64,000 nucleotides of DNA, taken from assembly GCA_037102815.1 (NCBI GenBank), contig BTPP01000006.1:1488001-1552000 (forward strand), in the 5' to 3' direction. A model generated the notes under the pieces. It was not told the DNA's origin. It searched no databases and saw only the letters and a program-made list of their open reading frames with translations. Source of the DNA: Neurospora intermedia. Its lineage: Eukaryota; Ascomycota; Sordariomycetes; Sordariales; Sordariaceae. The first letter of the stretch is position 1. Every line of letters starts with the position of its first letter. The position numbers and the translations under genes are program-made. Shown one piece after another: positions 47,595 to 59,504 of this stretch.

Positions 47595-50500
47595 ATGTCT
47601 ACTAGACTTACGAGGTCCGCTGCCCGTCAAGCTGCGAGCCAGGCAGCCAACTTGAACAACTCGACTTCGACTGCTGCTGCTGCTCCTCAACCCGCCACTG
47701 GTGGAACGACTTCCCTCGCCGCGGAAGCTTCCTCTGCTCCACCTGCCGCCGCTCAGACCCTGGCTCGGTCCTCAAGTGCTAAGAAGCGCAAGACCACCGC
47801 CGCCGCAGAAGCTAACAGCCTTCCCGAGACCGCTGCGGAGTTCCCATCCTCGGCCAGACGCTCGAAGCGACAGCGAGTGACGCAACCTGCTTCTCAATCT
47901 TCATCTTCCATTACCCATCCAGCCCAGCCTGCCGCCGCCCCAAGTTCCGCCGCATCCTCAACGACCAAGAAGACAGCCACCACACGCCGTAAGAAAGGCA
48001 AGGCGCTAGCTACCTCTACAATGTCGAGCCCAGAGTATGTCATTATCAGCTCTCCCTATATTTTCTGGTAATTTCTATCCGGACTATAATGCTAATCTAA
48101 CTCGTCTCTATTAGGAACTCGGCCGTTCCTCCTAACCCCCCGTCAAACCCTTCTTCGGCATCAACAAGCCGTAGGTCGAGCCGTCACAAAAAGGATGCAC
48201 AAGGTGAGCAAGGTGTGTCTGATATGTCCGATGTTACCCTTCCACCCATGCACATTCACTCAACCAATCCAGCATCAGCATCCGCCTCGAGCCGAAAATC
48301 AAAACGAAATGCCAAATCTTCATCTGCAGACCAAGATGTGGTCATGACCGGGACCGACGAGCACGAAAAGGACCCCACGCCACCTCCTCCGCCACCTCCC
48401 CCTCCGAAGGAGAGTCCTCCCACCGATAGTGACGAGCACGACGAGGATGATGAAGACGACGATGACCACCATCGTTACGACGACGATGATGATGATGAAG
48501 ATGACGATCCCTTCACTGGTTTTGGTGGTCATGGGCGTCATCCCCACAGTCTTCAGGATACGCTGAGACATCTGAGTGGAATTATGTCGGGAGTCTCGGC
48601 TCAGGTGCGGAAAATAATGGCAGATCTGAAGCGGAAGGACGACCCGTCAATGCAACTTATGGCCCTGCATGAACTATCCACCCTTCTGCTCATGACAAAC
48701 GAAGATCAACTGAGCGGGCATCTCCAACCCGACCAGGTTGTGCCTGAACTGGTAGCGCTGATGAGACCTAACGAGATTACTGGAGAGGAGAACCCTGAAA
48801 TCCAACTTGTCGCCTGTCGTTGCCTCGCAAACCTGATGGAGGCCCTGCCGGGAAGCACATCGGCCTTGGTCTATGGGGGCGCAGTCCATATTCTGTGCGA
48901 GAAACTGCTACAGATCTCCTTCATCGACCTAGCCGAGCAAGCACTTAGCACTTTGGAAAAAATCTCTGTGGAATATCCCACAAGCGTCATGCGCGAAGGC
49001 GGCTTGACTGCCTGTCTGAGTTATTTGGACTTTTTCGCAACCAGCACGCAACGCTCCGCTGTTACCACGGCTGCGAACTGCTGTCGCAACATCCCGGAAG
49101 ATTCCTTTCCGGAAATTTTAGGTGTCATGCCCATCCTGTTGAACGTGCTTGGGAGTAGCGATCAGCGCATCGTTGAACAGGCCTCGTTATGTGTCTCGCG
49201 CATTGCCGAGAGTTTCAAGTACCACCCGACAAAGTTGGAAGAGCTTATGAATGTGGATTTGCTCAAGGCCATTCTCCGTTTGCTACTTCCAGGCTCCACC
49301 AACCTGATCAGCCCGCACATTCACACTCAGTTCCTACGCGTTCTTGCGCTCACGGCAATGGCGAGTCCCCGTCTGTCGGCTGAACTCTTCAAGCTCAATG
49401 TAGTGGAGACGCTTTATCAGATCCTTACGGGCGTGTCCCCGCCGAGTGGGAACGACGACCTTGCCTCCAAGCTTGATAGTGTGCTCATAATGCAGGCTCT
49501 GATCCATAGACCTCGGGACCAGATCATTGAGACACTCAACGTCATTTGCGAACTTCTGCCTAGCGTGCCATTGCGCGACCCTTCTTCGATCAATTACACC
49601 GTGGAATTGGGCACATTTGCAGGTCCTGTGGGTGGATCTGGGGAGAGCACTAGGAGAAGGACTGCAAACGAAAAACGTATCGAACACATGGAGGGCTGCA
49701 AGGAGGAGGTTCGGAGATTCGCCCTGATTCTATTCCCAACCCTCACGGATGCCTTTTCAAGCACCGTCAATCTCACTGTCCGTCAAAAGGTCTTGGCCGC
49801 TCAGCTCAAAATGCTCTCCAACTTGGACCAGGACATCTTGTCTGAGGCACTCAGATCAGTCCCTTATGCTTCTTTTCTGGCCTCCATTTTGTCCCAGCAA
49901 GACCATCCTCTGTTGGTTGGGCTGGCATTACAGGCCACTGAGTTGCTCATGAGTCGCTTGGATACAGTCTATCGCTACCAGCTTTACCGTGAAGGCGTGA
50001 TTGCCGAAATCACCAAGCTGGCAGCTGATGCGCCTGAGCCAAAGAGAAAACACTCTCTTACCGAGCAAGAGGTCAAGGAGGAAACCAGTGTCTCTGGTCG
50101 TCCCTCTGCACCTGACCAAGGTGTCGCCGACAAAGAACACCCAAAAACCTTGGAAGAGGATGAAGCCGATGACGAGGATGTTGAACACTCCGAACATGAA
50201 TCCGGGGCTGAAGAGGGCGGTGAAGAACTCGATGAAGATGAGCCGGAAGACACAGAGAACGATGAGAACGACGAGAACGATGATGGAAATGAAAACGAGG
50301 TCAAGGACGACGATCAATCACCCGTCAGCTCCGAAGGAGAGACCATGTCACTGGACGGACCCCCGCGATACCTTTCAGATTTCCCCACAAACACGTACAA
50401 GTCGAGCATCCGGCAGGCTGCAAAAAAGTTCTTGGAGATGTATGAGACCGAAAAGCAGGGCAAAGCCATGAAGAAAAAGGCCAGCAAGATTCTAGCCAGC

Positions 50501-53500
50501 CTATCAGATCTTGCAACCGAGATCGAAGAGTTTTATCTCTGCCGTAAACCGGGTGGTCCGGTCATGGAGCACGGAACATTACTTTTTCAAAAGCTGGTCT
50601 CGTATTTCGATACTGACGTCCTCGAGAGCGTAACCAGTGCGGAACTTCTTGGCTCTGGCGTTGTTCGGGTCTTGGAACAGGTTTTCAGCAACCCCGACGA
50701 GGAGATGGCAGCTGCAGCACAAAATGCGTTCTTGCAGGTGTTCATGGGATACAGTGTCAAGTCGAAGCCCAAGACAGCCACCGCAGACTCTCCCGCAACA
50801 CCTTTCAGTGTCTTGATCCACAAGTTGCAAGATTTACTGAGCAGGTCTGAGCATTTTGAGGTGATCACAGCTCACCACAACTCATTCGACGGGAGCCGTA
50901 GCACGGCAGCGTCAATGTTGGCTAAGCAGATACGCCTCAAGCTTGTGGCCGATGAAGATTCAGATATCCCCCGGTCTTACCGTAACATCATGGTGTCAAT
51001 TCACGCTATCACGACCTTCAAGTCACTGGACGATTATTTGCGCCCCAGAATTAGCTTGTCGGATCGTCCTCACGGAGCCTCTAGGCGAGATGCTGTGACT
51101 AGAGCTCTGGCTGCCATGGGTGCCTCAGGCTTCATGGGGGCGGCAGCAGCGGCAGCCCGTCTCGCGGAGAGAGGATTGCCACCCTCCAGCCGATCGACCC
51201 CTGCACCGCCGCCGGCGGCTGCCCCTGCTCAAGCATCTGGTTCGCGGTCTTCACGCAAGCACAAATCCAAGTCCCAACCCACTACCGAAACTCCGACGAC
51301 GCCAGACGCCTCTACCTCCAAGGAAAAGGGTGGCCTGCGACGCTCCGCTCGTAAGCAAGCTGCATCTGACAGCTCGCTCCCACGTCAACCTCCAGAGGAA
51401 GACGACCTTGAAAATGCGCTCGAATGTGCCGACGAAAGACAGTTGTCAGATGATGAAGACGAAGCAGCCGATAGTAGCGATCTCAACGTACTGCGTGATT
51501 TAGATGAAGGCATGGACGATGCTCCCACCCCCGACCCGACAGCTGTGAACATGGAAGTGGCCGCCGGCGGCAGGATTACCGCGCGCAAGGAGGACGGGAC
51601 CAGAGTTGCCACTCCGGGCCAAGGCAAGCCTGCACCGCCCCCACAGAACCGAACAAGCGCCCTGACGGCGGGATTGCAAAACACTCCCACGCCTCAGGCC
51701 GCGTCGAGGCCTATGTCATATTCTGGAGCTCTTCAAGCTGTTCCTCAGGATTGGCACATAGAGTTCAGCGTCGACGGCAAGGTCATTCCTAATGAGACCA
51801 CCATCTACCGAGCCGTTCATAGCTCTAGCCTCACCGCCGACGAGCACGTTACTAGAAGTATTTGGTCCGCCGTCCATCCGATCAAGTTTAGACGTGTACC
51901 TGGCCCGCCTCCCCCTGAACCCGTTGGCTTTAGCCCATCCTCTGACGTCGGGGTCGAGGCGGATGAGAACGGCACTCCCGGGTCCTTGGCAAAGCATCCC
52001 ATCACTCTGTCAATTCTTCGTTTGCTAAAGCGACTCCATGATCTAAACGCCAATATCGACGAAGTCCTAGTCGAGAATAGGGAAACCCTGAAGTTGAATG
52101 TTGAGCCTTTGTCTCAGTTCGTCAACACTAAACTGACGGCAAAGCTGAACCGTCAGCTGGAGGAGCCTCTGATTGTAGCGAGCAACTGCTTGCCCAGCTG
52201 GAGCGAGGATCTAGCAAGGCTCTACCCCTTCCTGTTCCCCTTTGAAACTCGCCACCTCTTCCTTCAATCTACCTCATTTGGTTACGCCCGATCAATGGCA
52301 CGCTGGAACGCGCAGTCTCAGGAGGAGCGCCGAAACGGCCGGGATGATCGGCCGTACTTGGGACGGCTGCAGCGCCAAAAGGTCAGGATTTCTCGGTCTA
52401 AAATTCTTGAATCGGCAGTCAAGGTCATGGAGTTGTACGGCGCTTCGCAAAGCATCCTGGAGGTAGAGTATTTTGAAGAAGTGGGAACCGGATTAGGTCC
52501 CACTCTTGAGTTCTACTCGACCGTTTCCAAGGAGTTCTCCAAGAGGAAGCTCAAGCTTTGGCGGGATAACGAGCTCAATGGGGATGATGATTTTGTCTCT
52601 GGACCTACCGGGCTGTTCCCCCGGCCGCTGAGTGATGAATTTGCTAGCTCGGAAGAAGGAGAAAAGATTCTGCAGCTCTTCAAGGTGCTGGGCAAGTTTG
52701 TCGCCCGATCAATGATCGATTCGCGCATTATTGATATCAACTTCAATCCCCTGTTCTTCCGCGTGGGCGACTCGACTGCCACACGGCCTACGCTTGCAAC
52801 CATCAAATCGGTAGACCCTGTCGTGGCTAGGTCGCTGATGACGATCAAGAAGTTTTCGCTGGCCAAGAAGGAGATTGACGAAGATCCCAACCGGAGTGCC
52901 GTTCAGAAGGTGGCAGACACGGAAAACATCACGATCGATAACTTCAAGATTGATGACCTTTACCTCGATTTCACCCTTCCCGGCTACCCTGAAGTTGAAC
53001 TTGTTTCAAACGGATCCCAGACGCGGCTCACCATTGAGAATGTGGATCTTTACTTGGAGAAGGTGATTGATATGACGTTGGGTAGTGGTGTCCGTCGCCA
53101 GATTGAGGCCTTCCGCAGTGGATTTTCCCAGGTGTTCCCCTATTCGGCCCTGAGTTCTTTCACGCCTGATGAGCTGTGCACCCTTTTCGGACGGGTAGAT
53201 GAGGATTGGTCGCTGGAGAGTAAGTTGACTAGGCATCCGAGATTGCACATGAATGACAGCCTTGCTAACCGTTGTTTTAGCCCTCAACGACTCAATCAAG
53301 GCGGATCACGGATACAACATGGATAGCAAGAGCGTTAGGAATCTCTTGCAGATCATGAGTGAGCTCACGCTAGCAGAGCGCCGTGATTTCCTTCAGTTCA
53401 CAACCGGAAGCCCGAAGCTACCTATTGGAGGTAAGCAGCACGTCTATCTTGTATGGCTGAACAGAGCGATGGCTAACTCGGACATGACAGGCTTTAAGAG

Positions 53501-53687
53501 CTTGAACCCCATGTTCACGGTTGTGTGCAAGCCCAGCGAGGCACCTTATACCTCGGACGACTACCTGCCAAGCGTGATGACGTGCGTCAACTACCTCAAA
53601 CTTCCCGACTACTCGGACATTGGTGTTTTGAAGAAGCAGCTCTTCACTGCCATGAAGGAAGGACAAGGAGCATTCCATTTGTCGTAA
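47595..53687 (+). CDS. ufd4: HECT E3 ubiquitin ligase, UFD4/TRIP12 type
   Basis: Exons 47595-48034, 48115-53219, 53281-53430 and 53491-53687 encode 1963 residues. All junctions keep frame, and the last two recreate DWSLETLNDSIKADHGYN and LPIGGFKSLNPMFT. The N-terminal ~290 residues are Ser/Ala/Pro-rich with basic nuclear-localisation-like clusters (ARRSKRQR, TRRKKGK) and an Asp-rich run. An armadillo-type helical repeat region spans about 290-640. An acidic tract lies near 825-885. The HECT domain runs from about 1585 to the end with catalytic Cys1930 in MTCVNYLKLP, 34 residues from the C-terminus as expected. Yeast Ufd4 extends K29-linked chains on ubiquitin-fusion and N-degron substrates. 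The N-lobe segment VEYFEEVGTGLGPTLEFYS is typical of this subfamily and separates it from Rsp5 and Tom1. Confidence 0.95.
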
Positions 53688-55090
53688 AAGGGCAAAACAA
53701 TGAGAGCAGGTGGACATTTGCCTTTAGCTGGGATGAGCAGTAGGTATTTGGCCCGCTGCTAGTTTCACCTACCATGTGCTTGTGAAGATATACGGTTTTG
53801 GGAAGTGTTTTACTCTCGTACCACTCCCCTCTGCTGTACCTGCCTTTGTTCTTTTTCATCAAGTTAACGCGGGTCAGGGAAAGACATTAATCATGAAGGG
53901 TGTGCGGATTATTGGTGGAAATGTCAGATTCTATACCTGAAGGCTCAAAGTGTTTTTATGCAGTTAGTTCATGCTTATTAGTTTGCATTTTGGACGGTGT
54001 GCAGGAAACGGGAACACCTTGATGGGCGGATGATTTGTTGTCTTGCCTTTTTTTTCTTATCATGTCGTGTTCAGTTTCTTCACCAGATAGACTCGATCCA
54101 GGTGCCTTTCTTTAGAACAGGTGTTGAAGGGCAACAGAAGAAACAAGCAACTTGTGAGCGAAATTCGGGGGGTGTTGTTTTCTGAGCGTTGCAGCAGACG
54201 AGGGCGAAAATGGTCATGAGCGATAAAACAAAAGCGCAACAGGAAATGGAGATGAAACAACGATAAGAATCAGAAGAGTGGCTGACGGCAGGATGCAGAA
54301 GGGTGGTGATGGTGGTGATGGATGAGGAGAGGGCAATAAGACTTGCGGGGAGCAAGCTTAGACCATCAAGGTACTCAAAACTGGATCGGACTGGCAACAT
54401 GGAAGTGGTTATTAGCATTGCTGGTTAATAGTGTAGTGTGATGTTTTAGACTGATAGGCAATCAAAAAAGCAATATGAAGGCGACGGCCATTGTGCTTTT
54501 GAAAAGAGATTTATAGATGTACTTGGAGTGGCAATGCTGCTGTTCAAGAGTACTATGTAGACCACTACATGTACGATGTCGGTGTTAGAGAGGGATCTCC
54601 AAACCTGATGATGTCAGCTGTAGTATAGTCGGTGATATTGGTGCACTAACACAAGGTTATAGTGGAGACCCACTTTGTAGCATGTGCGAACGCGTGCTGT
54701 ACGCGCCTGCTGACCTCCACCACCACCACCACCACCACCACCACCACCAGTACTATCCGATGCCGCGTCGTGTACCTGGGCTCCTTGGACACACATACCT
54801 ACCTTACTTCTCCTTCTACAACCAGCCAGACCTTAGTTATTCCAAATTGTCTCGGATTACGCTTAAACATTCATATTCCACATATATTCAAGTTGGCACG
54901 CCATTATTGACCACCATCACCCGCCGCGGACAACCAATCCCCAGATAGGGCACGGCGCCCAAACTATCCAGACCAGTCACCATACCTGACTCTTCAATAC
55001 GACGACCGACATTCCCGGTTAAAACATACTAATCATCTCAGCTGGCGAAAAAAGGTCCCTCCGAACAAGGAGGCGGCCAACTAGACCGCC
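53688..55090. other. Intergenic spacer of 1.4 kb
   Basis: 3' UTR of the UFD4-like gene and promoter of the next gene, same strand. A (CAC)n microsatellite is at 54718-54749. No ORF is supported. Confidence 0.6.
54718..54749 (+). repeat. (CAC)n trinucleotide microsatellite
   Basis: About ten CAC/CCA units in tandem, non-coding, 340 bp upstream of the ASCH-like gene start. Confidence 0.9.
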
Positions 55091-58000
55091 ATGGCACCCC
55101 AAACGAGAGCTCGAGATCGCCTTCGCCAGACGACATCACGCGAATACCACTCGTCACCCATCCCGCAACAAGTCCACTTTCCTGCCCGAAGCCGAGTTGT
55201 CAAGACATATGGCAAAAGAACCCCTTCACGAACCGCTTTACGACAGCAGACTTTGACCCAGATCGGCTTCCCTCTGGCCATGCAGCCAGACACCGACGGC
55301 TCCGAGCTGTTGGAAACCCTCGAAACACCTGTTCCGGCCAAGAAGAAAGGACGAGACTCCAAGCGAAGGAAGACAATGGGCGACACTCCCAACCCGAGTT
55401 CATCTTTCCACACCCAAACACTCACCCAGTTCCTGTCTGGCAAGGAGGACGACGGGGACGACGGGGACGACGGGGACGACGGGGACGACAAGGAGGACTT
55501 GTTGATCAAGGACTCGCAGGACGAAGAAGATGATGAAGACGTACAAGATAATCTGGACGACATGTATGATCTGCCCAAAGAGGAATCACCAAAACTTACA
55601 TCGCAAAAGAAGCCAGTGGCCAAGAAACCAAAGAGTGTCAGGGGAAAGAAGGCCAAGGCCAAAGGGAAAGCAAAAGCCAAGGAAGAAGCACCGCTAGTAC
55701 CGCACACACCCAGTACCAAGAGGATCAAGGTCAACATAGATGAGGTCCCATCTTCGCAACCAACACCGTTTACACCCATGCTGGGAAACAGTGAATACAG
55801 TCCTATTGGACCCTACAGGTCACCTCTGAAGAACAAGTCAACTAATACCGGTGCGCCCGCACCCACACTCGAAACCATCTCCAAACTACCCAGAAACTTG
55901 GAAATCCAGGACTCCTATAGTATAGGAGGTAGTAGTCCCTTCTCCATACATCAATCACCCTCTCCGCTCAAGAAGACTCCCATGTCAATCAGAAGTAAGC
56001 CCAAGCGCCAGCCACTAGCCGAGCTCCCTGTTCCTGAAGAGGGAGACGACAACGAATCGAGCTTGTCAGAAGGCGAGGACCAAGCTACGCCAACAAAACC
56101 GAGAGCTGGGTCATCGGCAGTAAAGGGAAGCAGCGGGAAGAAACGGGCATTTGTTGAGATTCCAGATTCGGATGATGACCTTGAGAGTTTTGGTTCATCA
56201 CCTGCTATGAGCAGGATCGCGAAGACGCCCACGAACCAGAGAGTCACAGCGCCCCCGCCGGACTCGGCAAAGGAGAACCGTACTCCTAAAGAGCAGCCAC
56301 GTGCAGAGGAAAACGAAGAGGAGAAAGCAGATGAGGAGATGGAGGAACAGGGTACACCAACGCCCACGGCTAGGCGCAGTGAGCGGCCTCAGGAGATACC
56401 ATCATCCAGCGCCGAAGACATGGACTACGATAGCGACGAGAGTTCCACATCACCAGTGCTGAGCAGTTCACCGCAAGCGAGCCGCGAGCTTGGAAATTCT
56501 AGCCAGCATGATGCTGTCAATCAGCCCATTCCGGACACAACACATAGCAATGACCAGTCGCACATCACCCGCACCCCGACTGCGAAACGAAAGGTGCAAA
56601 TTGAGCTGCCTTCCATGAGCGACGACGCCAATGCCACCGGCGAAGAGGTGCTGAAAGAGACACCCCATCGCAAGTCGACTACCACTAAGAAGCCATCCCC
56701 GCCCTCCGCCACCGGCCGACGCAAGGTACAAATCGAGCCCCCACCCCAAAGCACCGTAAATGTAACAGAGAAGGATCAAGACGAAGAAGAAGAAGAAGTC
56801 CTCAAAGAAACCCCACACCGCAAGACCACCCGCTTTTCAAAAATCTCTCCTCGCCAAAAGGCATCACCATCTGGACCCATCGTCCGCTCCCAGCGCCCCC
56901 AACGTCACACCCAGCGGCAAACCCAACGTTCCCAGCTCTACAGCCAGGGTCTTGAATCCCAACGAGTCCCCTTGGAGGTCATTCGCGCCATGGGCCCGCC
57001 CACCGACACCTCTGACGTCATCATCGTCGTGCCAGCTCACCATCTCGAGGAGATCGTAGCGGGCACGAGAGACCACGAGTTCCGCCCGCATGTGCTGCCT
57101 GCCGTCAGGGCGTGGTTCTATGCCACGGAGCCGGTGAACGAGGTCAAGTATATGGCTACGCTAGGAGAGGCAAGGAAGCCGGGGGAGATTGAGGGGGAAA
57201 GTGGGGTGGGGAATGAGGAGTTCAATAGGGGTGAGAGTGTTAGTTTTGTCCCTGGCATGAGTGGGAGTGGGAGTGGTCGTGTTGTTAGCAGTGGGAGTAA
57301 TAGTCAGGCTGCGGCGACTACCACGCCCAATAAGTTTGCGCACAAGCTCTTGCAGGTGTATCAGCTCAATGATCCGGTCAAGAAGGATGAGTTGGAGGAG
57401 CATGGTTTTGGAAAAGGCCTGCCAACAAGATATCGGCTGTTGCCACCGGCGGCGGTGGGCGATTTGTTAGCGAATTTGAGGTGTGCGCTGTTTGCAGAGG
57501 AGGGTGAGGAAGACGAAAAGGATGGGGAAGATGAGGGAGGCAGGCTTGAGGCTATTGAAGAAGGAGATGAGGAGGATGAGGAGATGGGTGGGGCGGTGGA
57601 GGGGGCAGGAGACACGACAGACAGTCAACCCGACCATGGGGAATCTGTCTCCCAGCAGCTGGAGCAGCAGTTGAGAAGCGATATCATGCGCTCGACGCAG
57701 ATGATGCTCTCCGATGACGCGAGATCCCCCGGCCAAGGAGGAGCACTGTTACGACACGATTCGACGATAACTTCCGACCCACAAAGACCGTCTCCTGCAC
57801 AGGTGGCTTCGAGTCAAGGTCGGACAACGAGGTCTAGTCAACCCCGGATGACGGTAACCAAGGTTACGAAGAAACAAGTACAGGTCACAAAGAAGTTCCA
57901 CTTCGCGGCACTGGAGATGGAGGAAGATGATGATCTTGGTCTGCATCTCGGCAAGGAAGGGATGAAAACCCCTCCTCCTGCCCGGCCTTCTCGCTCACGG

Positions 58001-58936
58001 TCAACAGTAGCTTCAGCTTCAACTTCGACTTCAGCCTCAAAAGCCAACACGGGTCGCAAAAGCCGCGATAGTCGCAGTAGCCAAGCTATCCAAAGCCAAT
58101 TCCAAACCGAGACACGCCAAACCCGTCGCCAGAGCCAACGTCTAACGAGTAGTCAGCTTCAGCAGGAATTCGACGAAAGGCAAATTACCCAGACAAAAAC
58201 AACAACAAAGGCTTTACAAGAAAAGGCCTCTATGCCACCACCTCCCTCACCTGCTAAACCCCGTGGCGGTAGTAAAGTCACTACGAGCGCCCTTGCTAAA
58301 CTCAACAAAGCCACCACTGCCCGCGCTTCAACTATCGGTTTCGGTGCCGGCCATAACAACCCCAACTACAACACCGCCCGCCCTTCGCAAGCGACGACCG
58401 CCAGCGGGCCGTCTAGCCCTATTAATCCGACCAGGCCGGACGAGGAAGAAGAACGGGAAGAGTCTTCGCTACCCCAACTCAGTCGGGGTAGAGGCGTAGA
58501 TTCAGGAGGCACGGGTAGAGGAAGGGGTCAAGGTAGCGCCAGAAGTCAAGCCCTCTCCGAATCCCTCACGGCATCCGAGTCCTCGGTTATTAGACCAGCG
58601 ATACCTGATGACGTTGATGACTCCCATATTCTGTTGTCTTCTTCTTCGATACCGGAGCCTCTGGACTTTCATCATGGAGAAGGTAGTAATAGCACTACAC
58701 CTGCTGGTACGAGGAATCGTACCAGAGGGGAGAGAACTCCCGGCAGTGGCAGAGGAGGCACGGAACGGCTACCAATGAGTTCCCAAGCTCTTGCGTCTTT
58801 GGGCCCGGATAGCTTGTTGATGGATGTCGAGGGAGTTAGGCCGCCGCCTGAGTTGGTGGTTTGGGATTCTGAGGAGGAGGAGGATGATGTGGATGAAGAT
58901 GAGACGGCTAGTGAGGATGATGGGGACTTGAACTGA
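55091..58936 (+). CDS. Disordered nuclear-type protein with embedded ASCH/PUA-like domain
   Basis: A single intronless ORF of 1281 residues; ATG at 55091 has a good context (GACCGCCATGGC). Most of the protein is low complexity, Ser/Pro/Glu/Lys-rich with acidic patches and basic clusters (RDSKRRKTM, KSVRGKKAKAKGKAKAK), suggesting nuclear location. Two copies of QTLTQ lie near residues 52 and 109. The one globular region is about 625-803: RVPLEVIRAMGPP, then DVIIVVPAHHLEEIVAGTRD with HEFRPH, WFYATEPVNEVKYMATLG and later KLLQVYQLNDPVKKDEL. The order hydrophobic strand, HLEEIVAGTRDHEFR, then YAT strand matches ASCH/PUA-superfamily domains that bind RNA or modified nucleotides. That assignment is by eye. 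A Ser/Gly-rich loop interrupts the domain. The end is acidic (EEEEDDVDEDETASEDDG). A chromatin or nucleic-acid reader role is inference. Confidence 0.88.
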   Translation: MAPQTRARDRLRQTTSREYHSSPIPQQVHFPARSRVVKTYGKRTPSRTALRQQTLTQIGFPLAMQPDTDGSELLETLETPVPAKKKGRDSKRRKTMGDTPNPSSSFHTQTLTQFLSGKEDDGDDGDDGDDGDDKEDLLIKDSQDEEDDEDVQDNLDDMYDLPKEESPKLTSQKKPVAKKPKSVRGKKAKAKGKAKAKEEAPLVPHTPSTKRIKVNIDEVPSSQPTPFTPMLGNSEYSPIGPYRSPLKNKSTNTGAPAPTLETISKLPRNLEIQDSYSIGGSSPFSIHQSPSPLKKTPMSIRSKPKRQPLAELPVPEEGDDNESSLSEGEDQATPTKPRAGSSAVKGSSGKKRAFVEIPDSDDDLESFGSSPAMSRIAKTPTNQRVTAPPPDSAKENRTPKEQPRAEENEEEKADEEMEEQGTPTPTARRSERPQEIPSSSAEDMDYDSDESSTSPVLSSSPQASRELGNSSQHDAVNQPIPDTTHSNDQSHITRTPTAKRKVQIELPSMSDDANATGEEVLKETPHRKSTTTKKPSPPSATGRRKVQIEPPPQSTVNVTEKDQDEEEEEVLKETPHRKTTRFSKISPRQKASPSGPIVRSQRPQRHTQRQTQRSQLYSQGLESQRVPLEVIRAMGPPTDTSDVIIVVPAHHLEEIVAGTRDHEFRPHVLPAVRAWFYATEPVNEVKYMATLGEARKPGEIEGESGVGNEEFNRGESVSFVPGMSGSGSGRVVSSGSNSQAAATTTPNKFAHKLLQVYQLNDPVKKDELEEHGFGKGLPTRYRLLPPAAVGDLLANLRCALFAEEGEEDEKDGEDEGGRLEAIEEGDEEDEEMGGAVEGAGDTTDSQPDHGESVSQQLEQQLRSDIMRSTQMMLSDDARSPGQGGALLRHDSTITSDPQRPSPAQVASSQGRTTRSSQPRMTVTKVTKKQVQVTKKFHFAALEMEEDDDLGLHLGKEGMKTPPPARPSRSRSTVASASTSTSASKANTGRKSRDSRSSQAIQSQFQTETRQTRRQSQRLTSSQLQQEFDERQITQTKTTTKALQEKASMPPPPSPAKPRGGSKVTTSALAKLNKATTARASTIGFGAGHNNPNYNTARPSQATTASGPSSPINPTRPDEEEEREESSLPQLSRGRGVDSGGTGRGRGQGSARSQALSESLTASESSVIRPAIPDDVDDSHILLSSSSIPEPLDFHHGEGSNSTTPAGTRNRTRGERTPGSGRGGTERLPMSSQALASLGPDSLLMDVEGVRPPPELVVWDSEEEEDDVDEDETASEDDGDLN
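55448..55489 (+). repeat. Coding minisatellite, 9-bp unit GACGACGGG
   Basis: Four full units plus a partial one inside the ASCH-like gene, encoding Asp-Asp-Gly repeats. Copy number changes would keep frame. Confidence 0.9.
56584..56825 (+). repeat. Internal protein-coding duplication
   Basis: Two diverged tandem units encode RKVQIELP...EEVLKETPHRK and RKVQIEPP...EEVLKETPHRK (second unit begins near 56717). DNA identity is lower than protein identity, so the duplication is old and the motif appears constrained. Confidence 0.8.
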
Positions 58937-59504
58937 ACCATTACCTAAGAGTTTTGAGGGGGTAGGTTGGTGTGGGTAATACATGCACTTAATGAATGGA
59001 GTTGGAACTGGTTACGAACAGGTAATCAATCGGTTACGAACTCGGTGGAAACAGGTTATGTTGGGATATTGTACATGTTGGAAACAGGTTGGGAAAGGGT
59101 TGGCAAAGGGTTAGCGAAGGGTCATGATGAATGGATGCCTTGGTGATCGCTTGGGTCTCTGGTTTGAACTTCTATATAATTACTGCGGTATATAGATTCA
59201 CACGCCGAGTACTGTGAATATCATCCAGAAGGATCGAGATGCCTCCAGCTCTGTATACAAGTCATGTACCTTTTTTTTATTATTATGCTGTATGGATCAA
59301 TCAGTCGCATCTGTGAAGCCAATGCCCCAAACCCATCTCTCAGATGCATCACCACAAGACCATCCTTCCCATCTTTCTCTTCCCATCTTTCTCTTCCCAT
59401 CTTTCTCTTCCCATCTTTCTCTTCCCATCTTTCTCTTCCCATCTTTCTCTTCCCATCTTTCTCTTCCCATCTTTCTCTTCCCATCTTTCCCCCAACCCAT
59501 CCAT
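58937..59504. other. Convergent intergenic region with minisatellite
   Basis: 568 bp between the ASCH-like gene stop and the stop of the threonine-rich protein gene, with 3' UTRs of both. Short near-repeats of GGTTACGAACAGG/GGAAACAGGTT type occur at 59010-59110, then the 14-bp minisatellite. Confidence 0.6.
59366..59491 (+). repeat. Minisatellite, 14-bp unit x 9
   Basis: Nine consecutive copies of TTCCCATCTTTCTC, only the last imperfect. It lies immediately 3' of the GPI-anchor-like gene, probably in its 3' UTR, where it reads as a purine-rich GAGAAAGATGGGAA repeat. The near identity of units implies recent expansion. Confidence 0.95.
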
